Made by a program: the position numbers and the translations under genes. DNA of 64,000 bases from Pseudomonas lini (GTDB lineage Bacteria; Pseudomonadota; Gammaproteobacteria; Pseudomonadales; Pseudomonadaceae): the NCBI RefSeq assembly GCF_030812475.1, contig NZ_JAUSSR010000013.1, forward strand, positions 62,001 to 126,000, given 5' to 3'. Positions 42,427-50,183 of the stretch are shown here, in pieces. The notes beneath the pieces were generated by a model that was given only the letters and a program-made list of their open reading frames with translations, was not told the origin of the DNA and ran no database searches. The number at the start of each line of letters is the position of its first letter. Position 1 is the stretch's first letter.

Positions 42427-42528
42427 GCACGTCTCCTTTGTTCGCTCGATGGATACTCTTCGGTTGGCAGCACAATAGCGCAGTGGTTCCGTGCAAAGCT
42501 CAAATATCCCAGTGTACGCCGCCCCCCT

Positions 42529-42619
42529 TGCAGGCGCTGGGCTGCCAGCGAAGGCGGCCTTTGTGTCGAACACGATGTTGCCTGATCCACCGCCTTCGCT
42601 GGCAAGCCAGCTCCTACAG
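42529..42619. repeat. REP pair, left element degenerate
   Basis: Left element reads TTGCAGGCGCTGGGCTGCCA (several changes); the right one is regular, ending GCTGGCAAGCCAGCTCCTAC. Confidence 0.75.
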
Positions 42620-42816
42620 GGGTATGCGTACGGCGCGAGCTGTCGCAGGCTGCTGATCTTTTGATTCAACTGTCCGCCTACCAGCATTTACAGACCATCG
42701 GTACTGCACTTTTCCCCATTTCCCGGCTCTATCCATGGCCAGCCTGCGGCGACCCCCCACCGCAAGCCCATGTCCAAGTTCAATCACCCATGTTTCGAGT
42801 GTTACCCCACATCACG

Positions 42817-43539
42817 ATGCACATCCGCCGTAGCAGCCTGCTGCTGGCCTGTCTGTCGACGCTCTGCCTCACCGGATGCAGCCATCAACAGGGCGGCGAC
42901 ATCATCGACCAGTTCCGCCAGGGCAAACCCCAGGAATTCCTCCAGACCAGCGTCGACCGCATGGCCACCCTGGCGATGCGCGACAACCTCGATAGCCTCT
43001 ATTTGCTCATGAGCAAGCTCTACCTGCGCAACCCCGAGGAGTTGAAGAAGTCCGGCTTCCTCGACGCCCGCACCGCCGGGCAGCAAGTGCGCATGGCCAT
43101 CGAAATGCAACAGCCGCTGCCGACCCTGGGCGGTAAAAAAGACCTGGCGGCACTGAGCTTTGCCATGAGCCCGGAATTTCTCGGCGACCGGGTCGGCGCC
43201 TTCATCTATGCCATCGGCAGCATGCTGGTCACCGCCCACGGCAATCGTCTCGAGTTCTACATGACCGATGCGATCAACCCGACCTTCGTCAACAACGCCG
43301 CGCGCAACATCGAGAAAGCCACCTGGATCCTCAGCCAGCGGCAGAACAAGCAAGGCGAGCCCTTGCTGTTTTCCAACGAGATCTCGGAGGAGGGCAGCAA
43401 CCTGAGTTTTGCCGTGGAGTTCGGCAAGATCGTCGCGCGCCTCGATCTGCTGACCCAGATGCTCGACGAGCGCTACCGGCGGATCGGCCTGAATTACGCC
43501 CAGAGCCTGCTGTTCCTCAATTTCCTGCCCGTACAATAA
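42817..43539 (+). CDS. Putative lipoprotein
   Basis: The 240 residues start at the ATG at 42817 (MHIRRSSLLLACLSTLCLTG); an ATG at 42790 is in frame, and neither has a good ribosome site. The N-terminus is a lipoprotein signal with lipobox LTG-C, so Cys21 should be lipidated. After a Gln/Gly/Asp-rich linker the mature part is helical: SVDRMATLAMRDNLDSLYLL, ARNIEKATWILSQRQ and LNYAQSLLFLNFLPVQ. No Asp at +2 after Cys (Ser), so it should go to the outer membrane. Similar Pseudomonas lipoproteins exist as far as I recall, but I know no function. Confidence 0.82.
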   Translation: MHIRRSSLLLACLSTLCLTGCSHQQGGDIIDQFRQGKPQEFLQTSVDRMATLAMRDNLDSLYLLMSKLYLRNPEELKKSGFLDARTAGQQVRMAIEMQQPLPTLGGKKDLAALSFAMSPEFLGDRVGAFIYAIGSMLVTAHGNRLEFYMTDAINPTFVNNAARNIEKATWILSQRQNKQGEPLLFSNEISEEGSNLSFAVEFGKIVARLDLLTQMLDERYRRIGLNYAQSLLFLNFLPVQ

Positions 43540-43580
43540 CGTTGGCGGCCTGCCCCCCGATCCATCAACCGCCCCCCCCC

Positions 43581-43768
43581 TGTAGGAGCTGGCTTGTCGG
43601 AACGCCGAACCGCAGCGAAGGCGTCCTGACAGCCAACGCAACCATTTCGACCGTACCCGATCCCCCTGTAGGAGCAAGCTTGCTCGCGATGGACGTCAAC
43701 GATAACGCGTTTCTCCTGAATGAACGCGTCGCCCTTCAGACCTTCGCTGGCAAGCCAGCTCCTACAGG
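43581..43768. repeat. REP cluster including an insertion variant
   Basis: 43581-43622 is a TGTAGGAGCTGGCTTG element with an inserted TCGGAACGCCGAACCGC segment. A TGTAGGAGCAAGCTTGCTCG element begins at 43668, followed by the GACGTCAACGATAACGCG spacer and an inverted element ending at 43768. Confidence 0.8.
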
Positions 43769-43877
43769 GATCTAAGCGCACATAGGCATAACGATAGACC
43801 GCATCGATATAAGTAGTTATAAGAAAAATCGCTATGCTGCGGACCAGTTTTTTCATGCGATTTTTGTGGGCGTGTTA

Positions 43878-44663
43878 ATGGAATTCGTTAACTTCGGGTT
43901 GGTAGTCGCAGGTTTGGTGGTGGGTTTCATCGTCGGCATGACCGGCGTGGGCGGCGGCTCATTGATGACGCCGATCCTGCTGTGGTTCGGGGTCAATCCG
44001 GCGACGGCGGTGGGCACGGATCTCCTGTACGCCGCCATCACCAAATCCAGCGGCGTTCTGGTTCATAAAAAGAACAACAACATCGATTGGGCAATCACTG
44101 GCTGGCTGACGCTCGGCAGTGTGCCGGCGGTGCTGATGACGCTGTGGTTCCTCAGCACCCTGCAGACATCCCCCGATGCCATGAACGCCGTGATCAAACA
44201 GGCCCTTGGCTTCGTTCTGTTTGCCACCGCCCTGGCGATTTTCTTCAAGAAGCGCTTGCTCGATTTCGCCCACAAACGGGCGGGCGGCAATTACAATCCC
44301 AGTGGCCCACGCCTGAACGGCATGACCGTGCTGACGGGCCTGGTGCTCGGCACCATGGTCGCCCTGACCTCCATCGGTGCTGGCGCACTGGGCACCGTAG
44401 CCCTGTTCATTCTTTATCCCATGCTGCCAACCCGTCGCCTGGTAGGCACGGAAATCGCCCACGCCGTACCGCTGACCCTGGTCGCCGGCCTCGGTCACGC
44501 GAGCATGGGCAACATGGATTGGCACGTGCTGGGCTATTTGCTAGTCGGTTCGCTGCCCGGCATTTACCTGGGCAGTCATCTCACCGGCCGCATCTCCGAC
44601 GAAGTGCTGCGTCCATGCCTGGCCACGATGCTGGTGCTGATCGGCTACAAACTGGCGTTCTGA
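43878..44663 (+). CDS. TauE/SafE family sulfite/organosulfonate exporter-like permease
   Basis: About 261 residues from the ATG at 43878; GTG at 43866 would add four. Eight membrane segments are visible. The family repeat appears twice: GFIVGMTGVGGGSLMTPILL in the first half and GTMVALTSIGAGALGTVALF in the second, each with the Gly-rich turn. VGTDLLYAAITKSSGVLVH and LVGTEIAHAVPLTLVAGLGH are the matching helices of the duplication. TauE/SafE proteins export sulfite or sulfonates; the substrate here is unknown. It stands alone between a REP cluster and the VOC gene. Confidence 0.92.
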   Translation: MEFVNFGLVVAGLVVGFIVGMTGVGGGSLMTPILLWFGVNPATAVGTDLLYAAITKSSGVLVHKKNNNIDWAITGWLTLGSVPAVLMTLWFLSTLQTSPDAMNAVIKQALGFVLFATALAIFFKKRLLDFAHKRAGGNYNPSGPRLNGMTVLTGLVLGTMVALTSIGAGALGTVALFILYPMLPTRRLVGTEIAHAVPLTLVAGLGHASMGNMDWHVLGYLLVGSLPGIYLGSHLTGRISDEVLRPCLATMLVLIGYKLAF

Positions 44664-44682
44664 TGTTTGCCGCAGGCCTCAA

Positions 44683-45051
44683 TCACTCACGGGTAAAAAT
44701 CTCCAGCAGGTGCCCGTCCGGGTCATCGAAATAGACCCGCCGGCCACCGCCGTAGTCATTGATTTCGTCCGGACGCTGCTTGCCGGGATCGGCCCACCAG
44801 GGTTGCTTTCGCGCCTGCAGACGGGCGAAGGCCGCATCGAACTCATCGTCCCCAAGCAAAAACGCATAGTGCTGGGACGCGATCGGCGGGTCGTTGTTGT
44901 AGAAATCCAGCGACACGCCGTTGTCGAGTTTGACGACCAGCATCGGCCCGAAGGGCTCGGGAGCGGGCAGGCCGAGGATGTCTGTCAGGTAATTGGCCGA
45001 CGTCTGCTTGTCGCGGCACCAGACGATGGTGTGATTCAGCTGAGCGCTCAT
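44683..45051 (-). CDS. VOC family protein (glyoxalase/dioxygenase fold)
   Basis: The 122-residue protein starts at the ATG at 45051 with GAGGG upstream. Two beta-alpha-beta modules are visible: QLNHTIVWCRDKQTSANYLT with MLVVKLDNGVSLDFY, then HYAFLLGDDEFDAAFARLQA with RRVYFDDPDGHLLEIFTR. The metal-type positions His7 (LNHTIV), Glu in LLEIF and possibly His61 are present. It resembles glyoxalase/bleomycin-resistance-like proteins; the substrate cannot be named. It is convergent with the TauE/SafE gene. Confidence 0.9.
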   Translation of the reverse strand: MSAQLNHTIVWCRDKQTSANYLTDILGLPAPEPFGPMLVVKLDNGVSLDFYNNDPPIASQHYAFLLGDDEFDAAFARLQARKQPWWADPGKQRPDEINDYGGGRRVYFDDPDGHLLEIFTRE

Positions 45052-45124
45052 GGCGTGGCCCTCACGGCGTTTCAGGTGTCTAGTACTGAACCATGAGATT
45101 AGTCCAGTCTGTTGCGCAATGACT

Positions 45125-45150
45125 GCCCTGACCTAAGCTTGGGTCAGGGC
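45125..45150. repeat. Perfect 9-base inverted repeat
   Basis: GCCCTGACC and GGTCAGGGC flank the loop TAAGCTTG between the divergent VOC and DUF4174 genes. No T-run follows, so it is more like an operator or leader hairpin than a terminator. Confidence 0.6.
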
Positions 45151-45230
45151 GAAACATAATTGCGAAGCGTCCCCGGAACGAACGCCGCGATGCGCAATCA
45201 TTAGAGCGTGGATATCAAAAGGAGATGCGC

Positions 45231-45779
45231 ATGCTCATCAGGTCATTGACCCTGGCTACCCTGCTGGCTTTCGCCGGTACCTTGTTCGCCGCCGATGGCG
45301 ACTCACCGCTGGACATGGACAAGGGCAGGGCCCGGCCGTTGATCGTCATCGCCCCGAGCACGGTCGATCCCACATGGGTCAGCTTGAAGAAGGCACTGGA
45401 TGAGCCGGCCAACCGCAAGGGTTTCGACGATCGCAACATGGTCCTGTACACCGTGCTCAACCTGATGGGCCAGCGCGAAGGCAAAGACCTGGGGCCACAA
45501 GACACGGCGGCATTGATCCGCTCGCTCAAATTGGGCGCCGGCGCGAAGACCAAGGTGATTCTGGTCGGCAAGGACGGTGAAAAGAAACTGGAGCAGTCGG
45601 ATGCGGTCGACCTGCAAGCCATTTTCAAAACCATCGATGAATTGCCGGCGACAGAGAAAGAGGCCACGGCGCCGACACCACCACCGGTGACCGAACCCGC
45701 CCCGGCCAAAGGCGCCAAGGCGACAAAACCGGTCAAACCGACCAAGCCCGCCAAGCCGCCAGAAATGCCGGACGATTGA
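45231..45779 (+). CDS. DUF4174 family exported protein with Lys/Pro-rich tail
   Basis: The 182 residues start at the ATG at 45231, six bases after AAAGGAG; the ATG at 45225 overlaps that ribosome site. MLIRSLTLATLLAFAGTLFA is a signal peptide. The DUF4174 domain (about 25-140) has a thioredoxin-like pattern, RPLIVIAPSTVDPTWVSLKK, FDDRNMVLYTVLNLMGQREG and KTKVILVGKDGEKKL, without redox Cys. The last 45 residues are low-complexity Pro, Ala, Lys and Thr (AKGAKATKPVKPTKPAKPPE). Periplasmic; function unknown. Confidence 0.87.
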   Translation: MLIRSLTLATLLAFAGTLFAADGDSPLDMDKGRARPLIVIAPSTVDPTWVSLKKALDEPANRKGFDDRNMVLYTVLNLMGQREGKDLGPQDTAALIRSLKLGAGAKTKVILVGKDGEKKLEQSDAVDLQAIFKTIDELPATEKEATAPTPPPVTEPAPAKGAKATKPVKPTKPAKPPEMPDD

Positions 45780-45813
45780 ATCCGCGCAGAAACTTCACGG
45801 TAAATGAATTCCC

Positions 45814-46150
45814 TGTAGGAGCGAGCTTGCTCGCGATGGACGTTAACGATAACGCGTTTTCCCCGAATGAACGCATCGTCCTCGAGACCATCGTCGGAAC
45901 GCCGCCCGGAGCAAGCTCGCTCCCACATGTTGATCGCCGGCGTTCGCCAATTTTGCGTCCAACGAAGCCCCTTGCAGGAGCTGGCTTGTCGGTTCGCCGC
46001 ACCGCAGCGAAAGCGGTCTGCCAGCAAACACTTCTGCTGGATGTGCCAGCGTCTTCGCCAGCAAGCCGGCTCCTACACGGGATCAGCGTCGTTCACCGAT
46101 CTGGTGTGTGCGCTGAAGATTCTCTGTGGGAGCGAGACCGGCTTGCCGGC
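45814..46150. repeat. Dense REP cluster
   Basis: At least five elements of both types: a regular one at 45814 with the GACGTTAACGATAACGCG spacer, an inserted variant at about 45890-45928, a second inserted variant near 45972 (GGCTTGTCGGTTCGCCGCAC), an inverted element ending near 46076, and another near 46123. They fill most of the 480-base gap between the DUF4174 and ATPase genes; no gene is supported there. Confidence 0.75.
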
Positions 46151-46261
46151 GAAAGCGGCGTGTCATTCAGCATCGATGTTGAATGATCAATTGCCTTCGC
46201 GGGCAAAGCTGCTCTTGGTGTATCCCCTCGACGAACAGGCTGTGCTTGTCAGCCGCCATCA

Positions 46262-47452
46262 CTATGACTCCACTATTGTGTCGCCCGGGGGTTCTTGGTG
46301 GCGTGTTGCGCGCTGCCAATGTTTTGGACGGTTCCCATCGTCCAGCACGTAAACCAACACATCTTTTGCGTCGCTGATGACCAGCGGCGATTGGGTTGTC
46401 AGCACAAACTGGCAGTTGGGGAAGGTCTCGCTCAACTGCCGAATCAAACTGCGCTGCCATTTGGGGTGCAGGTGCAAATCGACTTCGTCGATCAGTACGA
46501 TCCCGTCACCTTCTAACGGATTGTCCAAAGACTGATTCATCATCGCCAATCGGCGAGCGATATCGCCAACTAACGCCATCATCGACTTTTCTCCCTGCGA
46601 GAGTTGAGCGATGTTGAGCGTCATGCCTTCTTTGTCGATGGCCATGTGCAGGCGCGGCTTGCGCTGCAACCGCAGGTTGCTGAAGCCAGGCATGAACGCT
46701 GCGATAGCAGAGCGAACCGCCGTCAGCTGACGATCGCGGGATGAGGCTTGTAATTGGAAAAGGGTTTTCCAGATGTCACTGTCCTTGCCGAACCTTTCGG
46801 AAATTTCGGCCAGCGCAGTGTCGGACACACCGCTTTCATTTTCGCTGTCTTCGCGTTCGCGAAACCATTCAAAGAATTGTCGGAAATCGACTCTGCGATT
46901 CAATGAGTTGTCGTAGCCGTCTAGTTGATCAAAGGTATGTTTGGTTCTGATTTTTAGCGGGATTTCCAGAACCGAGCGCTCGACTGGGTAGTAGGCGATC
47001 AATGGGAGTGAGGCTTTATCATTGGCGGTCAGTTGGTTCCGATAATGGTCCGCTAGGCGACTGGCATCCATTAACTGGCTATGGACAACGCTCTTTCGTC
47101 CTTGTCTTACGCGGGCAGTGGTCCAAATGAACAGAATATCTTCAGGGACTGCATCAGTAAGACCTGAACGTATCTGTGAGCGGCCCACTACCGCAATCGT
47201 AACAGTGGCAAGTGAGGCGCCGTTTCGAATGTCCTCATTTGCCAAGTGGCTGCCATTGCCTTTTTCGGTACGAATTCTGGCTGCCAGCCAGCTCAGCGAG
47301 GTGGCCAGTGACTTTAAAAGGGTGGTTTTCCCGGCACCGTTTTCCCCCACTAACACCGTCACGTTCGAGGGGTGTTTGGCGGTGGGGGCCAGCTGTATGT
47401 CCAATTCGGTAAACCGACCGACATCCGTGAGTTTGAAACTGAAAATTTCCAT
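46262..47452 (-). CDS. AAA/ABC-type ATPase of the COG3950 kind, orphan
   Basis: The 396 residues start at the ATG at 47452 (MEIFSFKLTDVGRFTELDIQ). Walker A is VLVGENGAGKTTLLKSLA (residues 36-43 GENGAGKT), the ABC-type signature is IAQLSQGEKSMMALV, Walker B is GIVLIDEVDLHLHPKWQR, and the switch segment is FVLTTQSPLVIS, with Gln where many relatives have His. This is the architecture of SMC/RecF-like ATPases found in PtuA (Septu) and retron-linked defence systems, which pair with an HNH or other effector. No partner is visible here, and the protein ends soon after TTQSP, whereas relatives often continue. Base composition is less GC-rich than the neighbours, suggesting transfer. Defence function is inference. 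Confidence 0.82.
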   Translation of the reverse strand: MEIFSFKLTDVGRFTELDIQLAPTAKHPSNVTVLVGENGAGKTTLLKSLATSLSWLAARIRTEKGNGSHLANEDIRNGASLATVTIAVVGRSQIRSGLTDAVPEDILFIWTTARVRQGRKSVVHSQLMDASRLADHYRNQLTANDKASLPLIAYYPVERSVLEIPLKIRTKHTFDQLDGYDNSLNRRVDFRQFFEWFREREDSENESGVSDTALAEISERFGKDSDIWKTLFQLQASSRDRQLTAVRSAIAAFMPGFSNLRLQRKPRLHMAIDKEGMTLNIAQLSQGEKSMMALVGDIARRLAMMNQSLDNPLEGDGIVLIDEVDLHLHPKWQRSLIRQLSETFPNCQFVLTTQSPLVISDAKDVLVYVLDDGNRPKHWQRATRHQEPPGDTIVES

Positions 47453-47746
47453 TGCGACGCACTTTGGGGTCAGTCGGTTTGAATTATTGAACGCGCAGTA
47501 TGTCATTCCCGGCCGTGGGCTGATCCGATGCCGTTTGGGGCTGCGAGGACCATTAGATACAACGGTTTCAGCTGTATCACAACGATCAAAAGTAAAAAGT
47601 TATTTGTAATGGCATGCCCGAAAAATGAACGTAGGCAAAGGCCTTCACCTGCTTCGGAGATTTCCTGCAAAACGTGGCGGTGTTGGTGAACTGGTGCTCT
47701 GTGAACCGCACCGATAACCTTGTTCCGCCGCTGCAAAATCAGTGGT
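47453..47746. other. Intergenic region, upstream part
   Basis: About 290 bases between the ATPase gene start and the structured leader. The AT-rich stretch 47576-47610 probably contains the ATPase promoter. No gene is supported. Confidence 0.4.
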
Positions 47747-47972
47747 CGGATGTGGAAGTCCGTTGGTAAAAGTCATCTACCAATGCCCGTAGAGCGCGTG
47801 TCGACATTTTTATGTCAACATTGCCGCGTTATGGCGGCTGTACGCGGGAGCACTTTCGAGTGCGCCGGGTATTGGTGGGTTGGCCTGGTCTTCCACACCT
47901 GCGTACAGCTGCCACCCTCATGTGGAAGTGAGATGGGTAGTTTTTTCAACAATCCCCAATGGATCTTCTCCC
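47747..47972 (+). promoter_or_regulatory. Candidate structured mRNA leader of the DUF6124 gene
   Basis: Helices read from the sequence: hairpin 47747-47762 (CGGA/TCCG, loop TGTGGAAG); hairpin 47763-47783 (TTGGTA/TACCAA); a 15-pair helix of 47775-47789 with 47866-47880 (three G-U); hairpin 47799-47820 around GACATTTTTATGTC; a 16-pair helix of 47833-47848 with 47898-47913 (two G-U), which crosses the previous long helix as a pseudoknot; a perfect GCACT-TTCG-AGTGC hairpin at 47850-47863; CTTCCACA (47890-47897) with TGTGGAAG (47921-47928); and hairpin 47917-47932 (CTCA/TGAG) whose loop is again TGTGGAAG. A T6 run begins at 47941 and GGAT at 47961 serves as ribosome site for the ATG at 47973. I believe similar leaders precede other DUF6124 genes in Pseudomonas, but could not check. 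Confidence 0.65.
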
Positions 47973-48332
47973 ATGAAAAAAGTAAGTCCCAATCCCCCTG
48001 AAATCCCCGCGAATTCCGACCCCCTCGACCCCGTTCCTCTTGCTGACATCACCGAGCCCGCCATCAGCGCTCGTCTGCGCAACCCCAACCACGCCGACCC
48101 GGTCAGCCACATTTTCACCATCGTCCCCGACGTCGACTCCGTAACCCTGCTATGCCACGCCTGCGAAACCCTCGCTTCGCTGAACGTCCTCGTCACGGAC
48201 CTGGCCTGCAAACTGGAAAGCTCCAACCGCAACGTGGCGCTATCCATTCAGCAGTTGGCCGTCGTGGGCGAGTTATTGGTGAACCGGGCACTGGACAATA
48301 TCGATCCACCCGACGGCGCGTCAGCTGTTTAG
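47973..48332 (+). CDS. DUF6124 (formerly DUF3077) family protein
   Basis: The 119-residue protein starts at the ATG at 47973 (MKKVSPNPPEIPANSDPLDP), with GGAT upstream. The frame is open back to 47880, but that part belongs to the structured leader. The N-terminus is Pro-rich and probably disordered; the C-terminal half, IFTIVPDVDSVTLLCHACET, LASLNVLVTDLACKLE and NVALSIQQLAVVGELLVNRA, forms the helical DUF6124 core, a small family largely confined to Pseudomonas with no known function. A terminator follows at 48351. No membrane segment or signal. Confidence 0.87.
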   Translation: MKKVSPNPPEIPANSDPLDPVPLADITEPAISARLRNPNHADPVSHIFTIVPDVDSVTLLCHACETLASLNVLVTDLACKLESSNRNVALSIQQLAVVGELLVNRALDNIDPPDGASAV

Positions 48333-48350
48333 TCAGCAGGCGCACCAATG

Positions 48351-48382
48351 AAAATGGGCGACCTCAAGGGGTCGCCCATTTT
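48351..48382. terminator. Bidirectional intrinsic terminator
   Basis: AAAATGGGCGACC/GGTCGCCCATTTT stem with a short loop between the convergent DUF6124 and ampC genes. Confidence 0.88.
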
Positions 48383-48411
48383 GATGACTGCTACAGGTCG
48401 GGGGCTCTGAG

Positions 48412-49554
48412 TTACTTGCTCAGTGCGCCCAATACCCCATGCGCCACTTTCACCCGCTCCGCGTTCGGATAGTTCTTGTTGGCCAGGATCACGATGCCGA
48501 TAGCTTTCGAGGGCACATACGCGACATAAGCACCGAAGCCGCCCGTCGAGCCGGTTTTATTGACCAGCACAACGTCCGGTTGAGGTTGCAGCGGGTTCAG
48601 CAACTGAACTTCGTGAGCTTCCATCGCCATCTGCGTCGAGTTACCGTCGAGTAACTGATCAAGGGTGACCGGATAGCCGTAGAGTTCCCAGCCCAATCCC
48701 TGGGTCATGTCACCGACTTTGTAGTAACCCGTGTGCGTGGTGGCAATTGCCCGCTGCAACGGTGCTTCAAGCCCTGCCGGTTTCATGTTCACCTGAATAT
48801 AACGAAGCAGATCCGCCGCACTGGTCTTCACCCCATACGCCTCCGAATCCAGCGCCCCGGGCCCGACCCGCACCGGCTTGTCTTCCTTGTTATACCCCTG
48901 GGCATAAAGGCCCATCTGATCCTGCGGCACCTTGAGGAAGGTGTGCTTCAATCCGAGTTTCGGCAGCAGGGTGTTTTCCATCACCTCATCGAAAGGCGCG
49001 CCCATGCTTTTGGCCGCCAGATAGCCAAACAGCCCAAGGCTCGGGTTCGAATACTGGCGATGGCTGCCAGCGGTGTAAGTCGGTTTCCACTGCTTGAAAT
49101 AGCCTAGCATCTTGTCCGGTGCATCGGCCTCCTCGGGGAATTGCAACGGCAGGCCACCGGCCGAGTAGGTGCCCAGTTGCAATACGCTGATGTTGTCGAA
49201 CGCGCTGCCTCGCAGCTCCGGCAGGACGGTGCTGGCCTTGTCGGACAGGGACAGTTTGCCTGTCGCCTGAGCATAGGCGGCGAGGGTGGCGGTGAAGGTC
49301 TTGCTCACCGAACCGATCTCGAACAGGGTGTCTTCGGTGACAGCCTTGCCGCTGTCCTTCGAGGCCACGCCGTAGTTGAAGTAATGCGCCTCGCCGTTGA
49401 CGGTGATTGCGACCGCGACACCGGGTATCTGCTGTTGCTGCATGACCGGTTCGATGGCGGTGTTGACGATGGATTCGATGCGGTCGTCCGCCATGCAGTG
49501 ACCGGCACCGAGCAACAGTATGAAAGCGAGTTTTTTCAGGTTTTTTTCAAGCAT
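48412..49554 (-). CDS. ampC: Class C beta-lactamase AmpC
   Basis: The 380-residue periplasmic serine hydrolase inactivates beta-lactams. The start is the ATG at 49554; a TTG start at 49581 is possible but would put residues before the signal. MLEKNLKKLAFILLLGAGHC-MA is the signal peptide. Class C motifs are intact: S-V-S-K in FEIGSVSKTFTAT (Ser82), YSN in HRQYSNPSLG (168-170) and KTG in VNKTGSTGGFG (333-335). SAGGLPLQFPEE matches the loop after the active site. No ampR regulator is adjacent, so control must come from elsewhere. Confidence 0.95.
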   Translation of the reverse strand: MLEKNLKKLAFILLLGAGHCMADDRIESIVNTAIEPVMQQQQIPGVAVAITVNGEAHYFNYGVASKDSGKAVTEDTLFEIGSVSKTFTATLAAYAQATGKLSLSDKASTVLPELRGSAFDNISVLQLGTYSAGGLPLQFPEEADAPDKMLGYFKQWKPTYTAGSHRQYSNPSLGLFGYLAAKSMGAPFDEVMENTLLPKLGLKHTFLKVPQDQMGLYAQGYNKEDKPVRVGPGALDSEAYGVKTSAADLLRYIQVNMKPAGLEAPLQRAIATTHTGYYKVGDMTQGLGWELYGYPVTLDQLLDGNSTQMAMEAHEVQLLNPLQPQPDVVLVNKTGSTGGFGAYVAYVPSKAIGIVILANKNYPNAERVKVAHGVLGALSK

Positions 49555-49749
49555 GACTGAGCCACTGTCCTTGAGTTTCAATAATGTTAACCGCTAAACG
49601 CCGGGCTGCTTTCCAAACTGGCTGCCGCGCCCGGTCCCGGTCCCGGCGGATCGCGGATCACCGTCCGTCTACCCGATAGCACCTCGTCAACGGCGTTGCT
49701 TCCAACCAGTACGGCCCAGATTTGCTGGACCTCACCTGTGAGGTGCGTC

Positions 49750-49980
49750 ATGGCTAACGAATCAACGTTCCAGGGTGGAACACCCGATACCGACCCCACC
49801 AGGCCCATGCCCGGTACCGATGAGCCAAGCATGGATCAGGATGCACCGCCCGGCATGGACCCGACCCGGGACCCAACCGGCGCAGACGCCGATCGACCGG
49901 AAGACTGGATGGACCCGACGGCGGATGAGGACGTGCCACCGGCGGATGAGCCTACTCCGCTTTCCGATGACAGGCGATAA
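49750..49980 (+). CDS. Small acidic Pro/Asp-rich hypothetical protein
   Basis: The 76-residue protein starts at the ATG at 49750 with GAGG upstream. It is almost entirely Asp, Pro, Thr, Glu and Gly (TPDTDPTRPMPGTDEPSM, DRPEDWMDPTADEDVPPAD) with few hydrophobic residues and must be disordered and strongly acidic. No signal or membrane segment. Codon use is ordinary for this genome, which supports it being real. I do not recognise a function. Confidence 0.7.
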   Translation: MANESTFQGGTPDTDPTRPMPGTDEPSMDQDAPPGMDPTRDPTGADADRPEDWMDPTADEDVPPADEPTPLSDDRR

Positions 49981-50032
49981 ACAGAACCCGGCCAGTGCGC
50001 CTTCCGCCAGTCAGTAAAGCGAATGGAGCCCC

Positions 50033-50133
50033 TGTAGGAGCGAGCTTGCTCGCGATGGACTCAAGAGCGCCGTGTTTAGCCAGTAAACGTGCGTTTTCGT
50101 TAACGACCATCGCGAGCAAGCTCGCTCCCACAG
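50033..50133. repeat. REP pair (REPIN)
   Basis: TGTAGGAGCGAGCTTGCTCG and its inverted partner, with inner spacer CGTTTTCGTTAACGACC. Confidence 0.85.
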
Positions 50134-50183
50134 TGAACCGCATTCGCTTAACTGACCGGCATTGGTCAGTGTGGCGGTTTTTT

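Noticed and set aside
45814..46150. CRISPR-like repeated sequence
   Set aside because: The repeats are REP palindromes in alternating orientation with irregular spacing and no unique spacers of constant length.
46167..46460. Frameshifted continuation of the ATPase C-terminus
   Set aside because: I read the other minus-strand frame past the stop for COG3950-type C-terminal sequence and found none.
47720..48001. Open frame of 93 residues overlapping the DUF6124 leader
   Set aside because: It has a poor start, no ribosome site and covers the strongly paired region; base pairing explains the sequence better than coding does.
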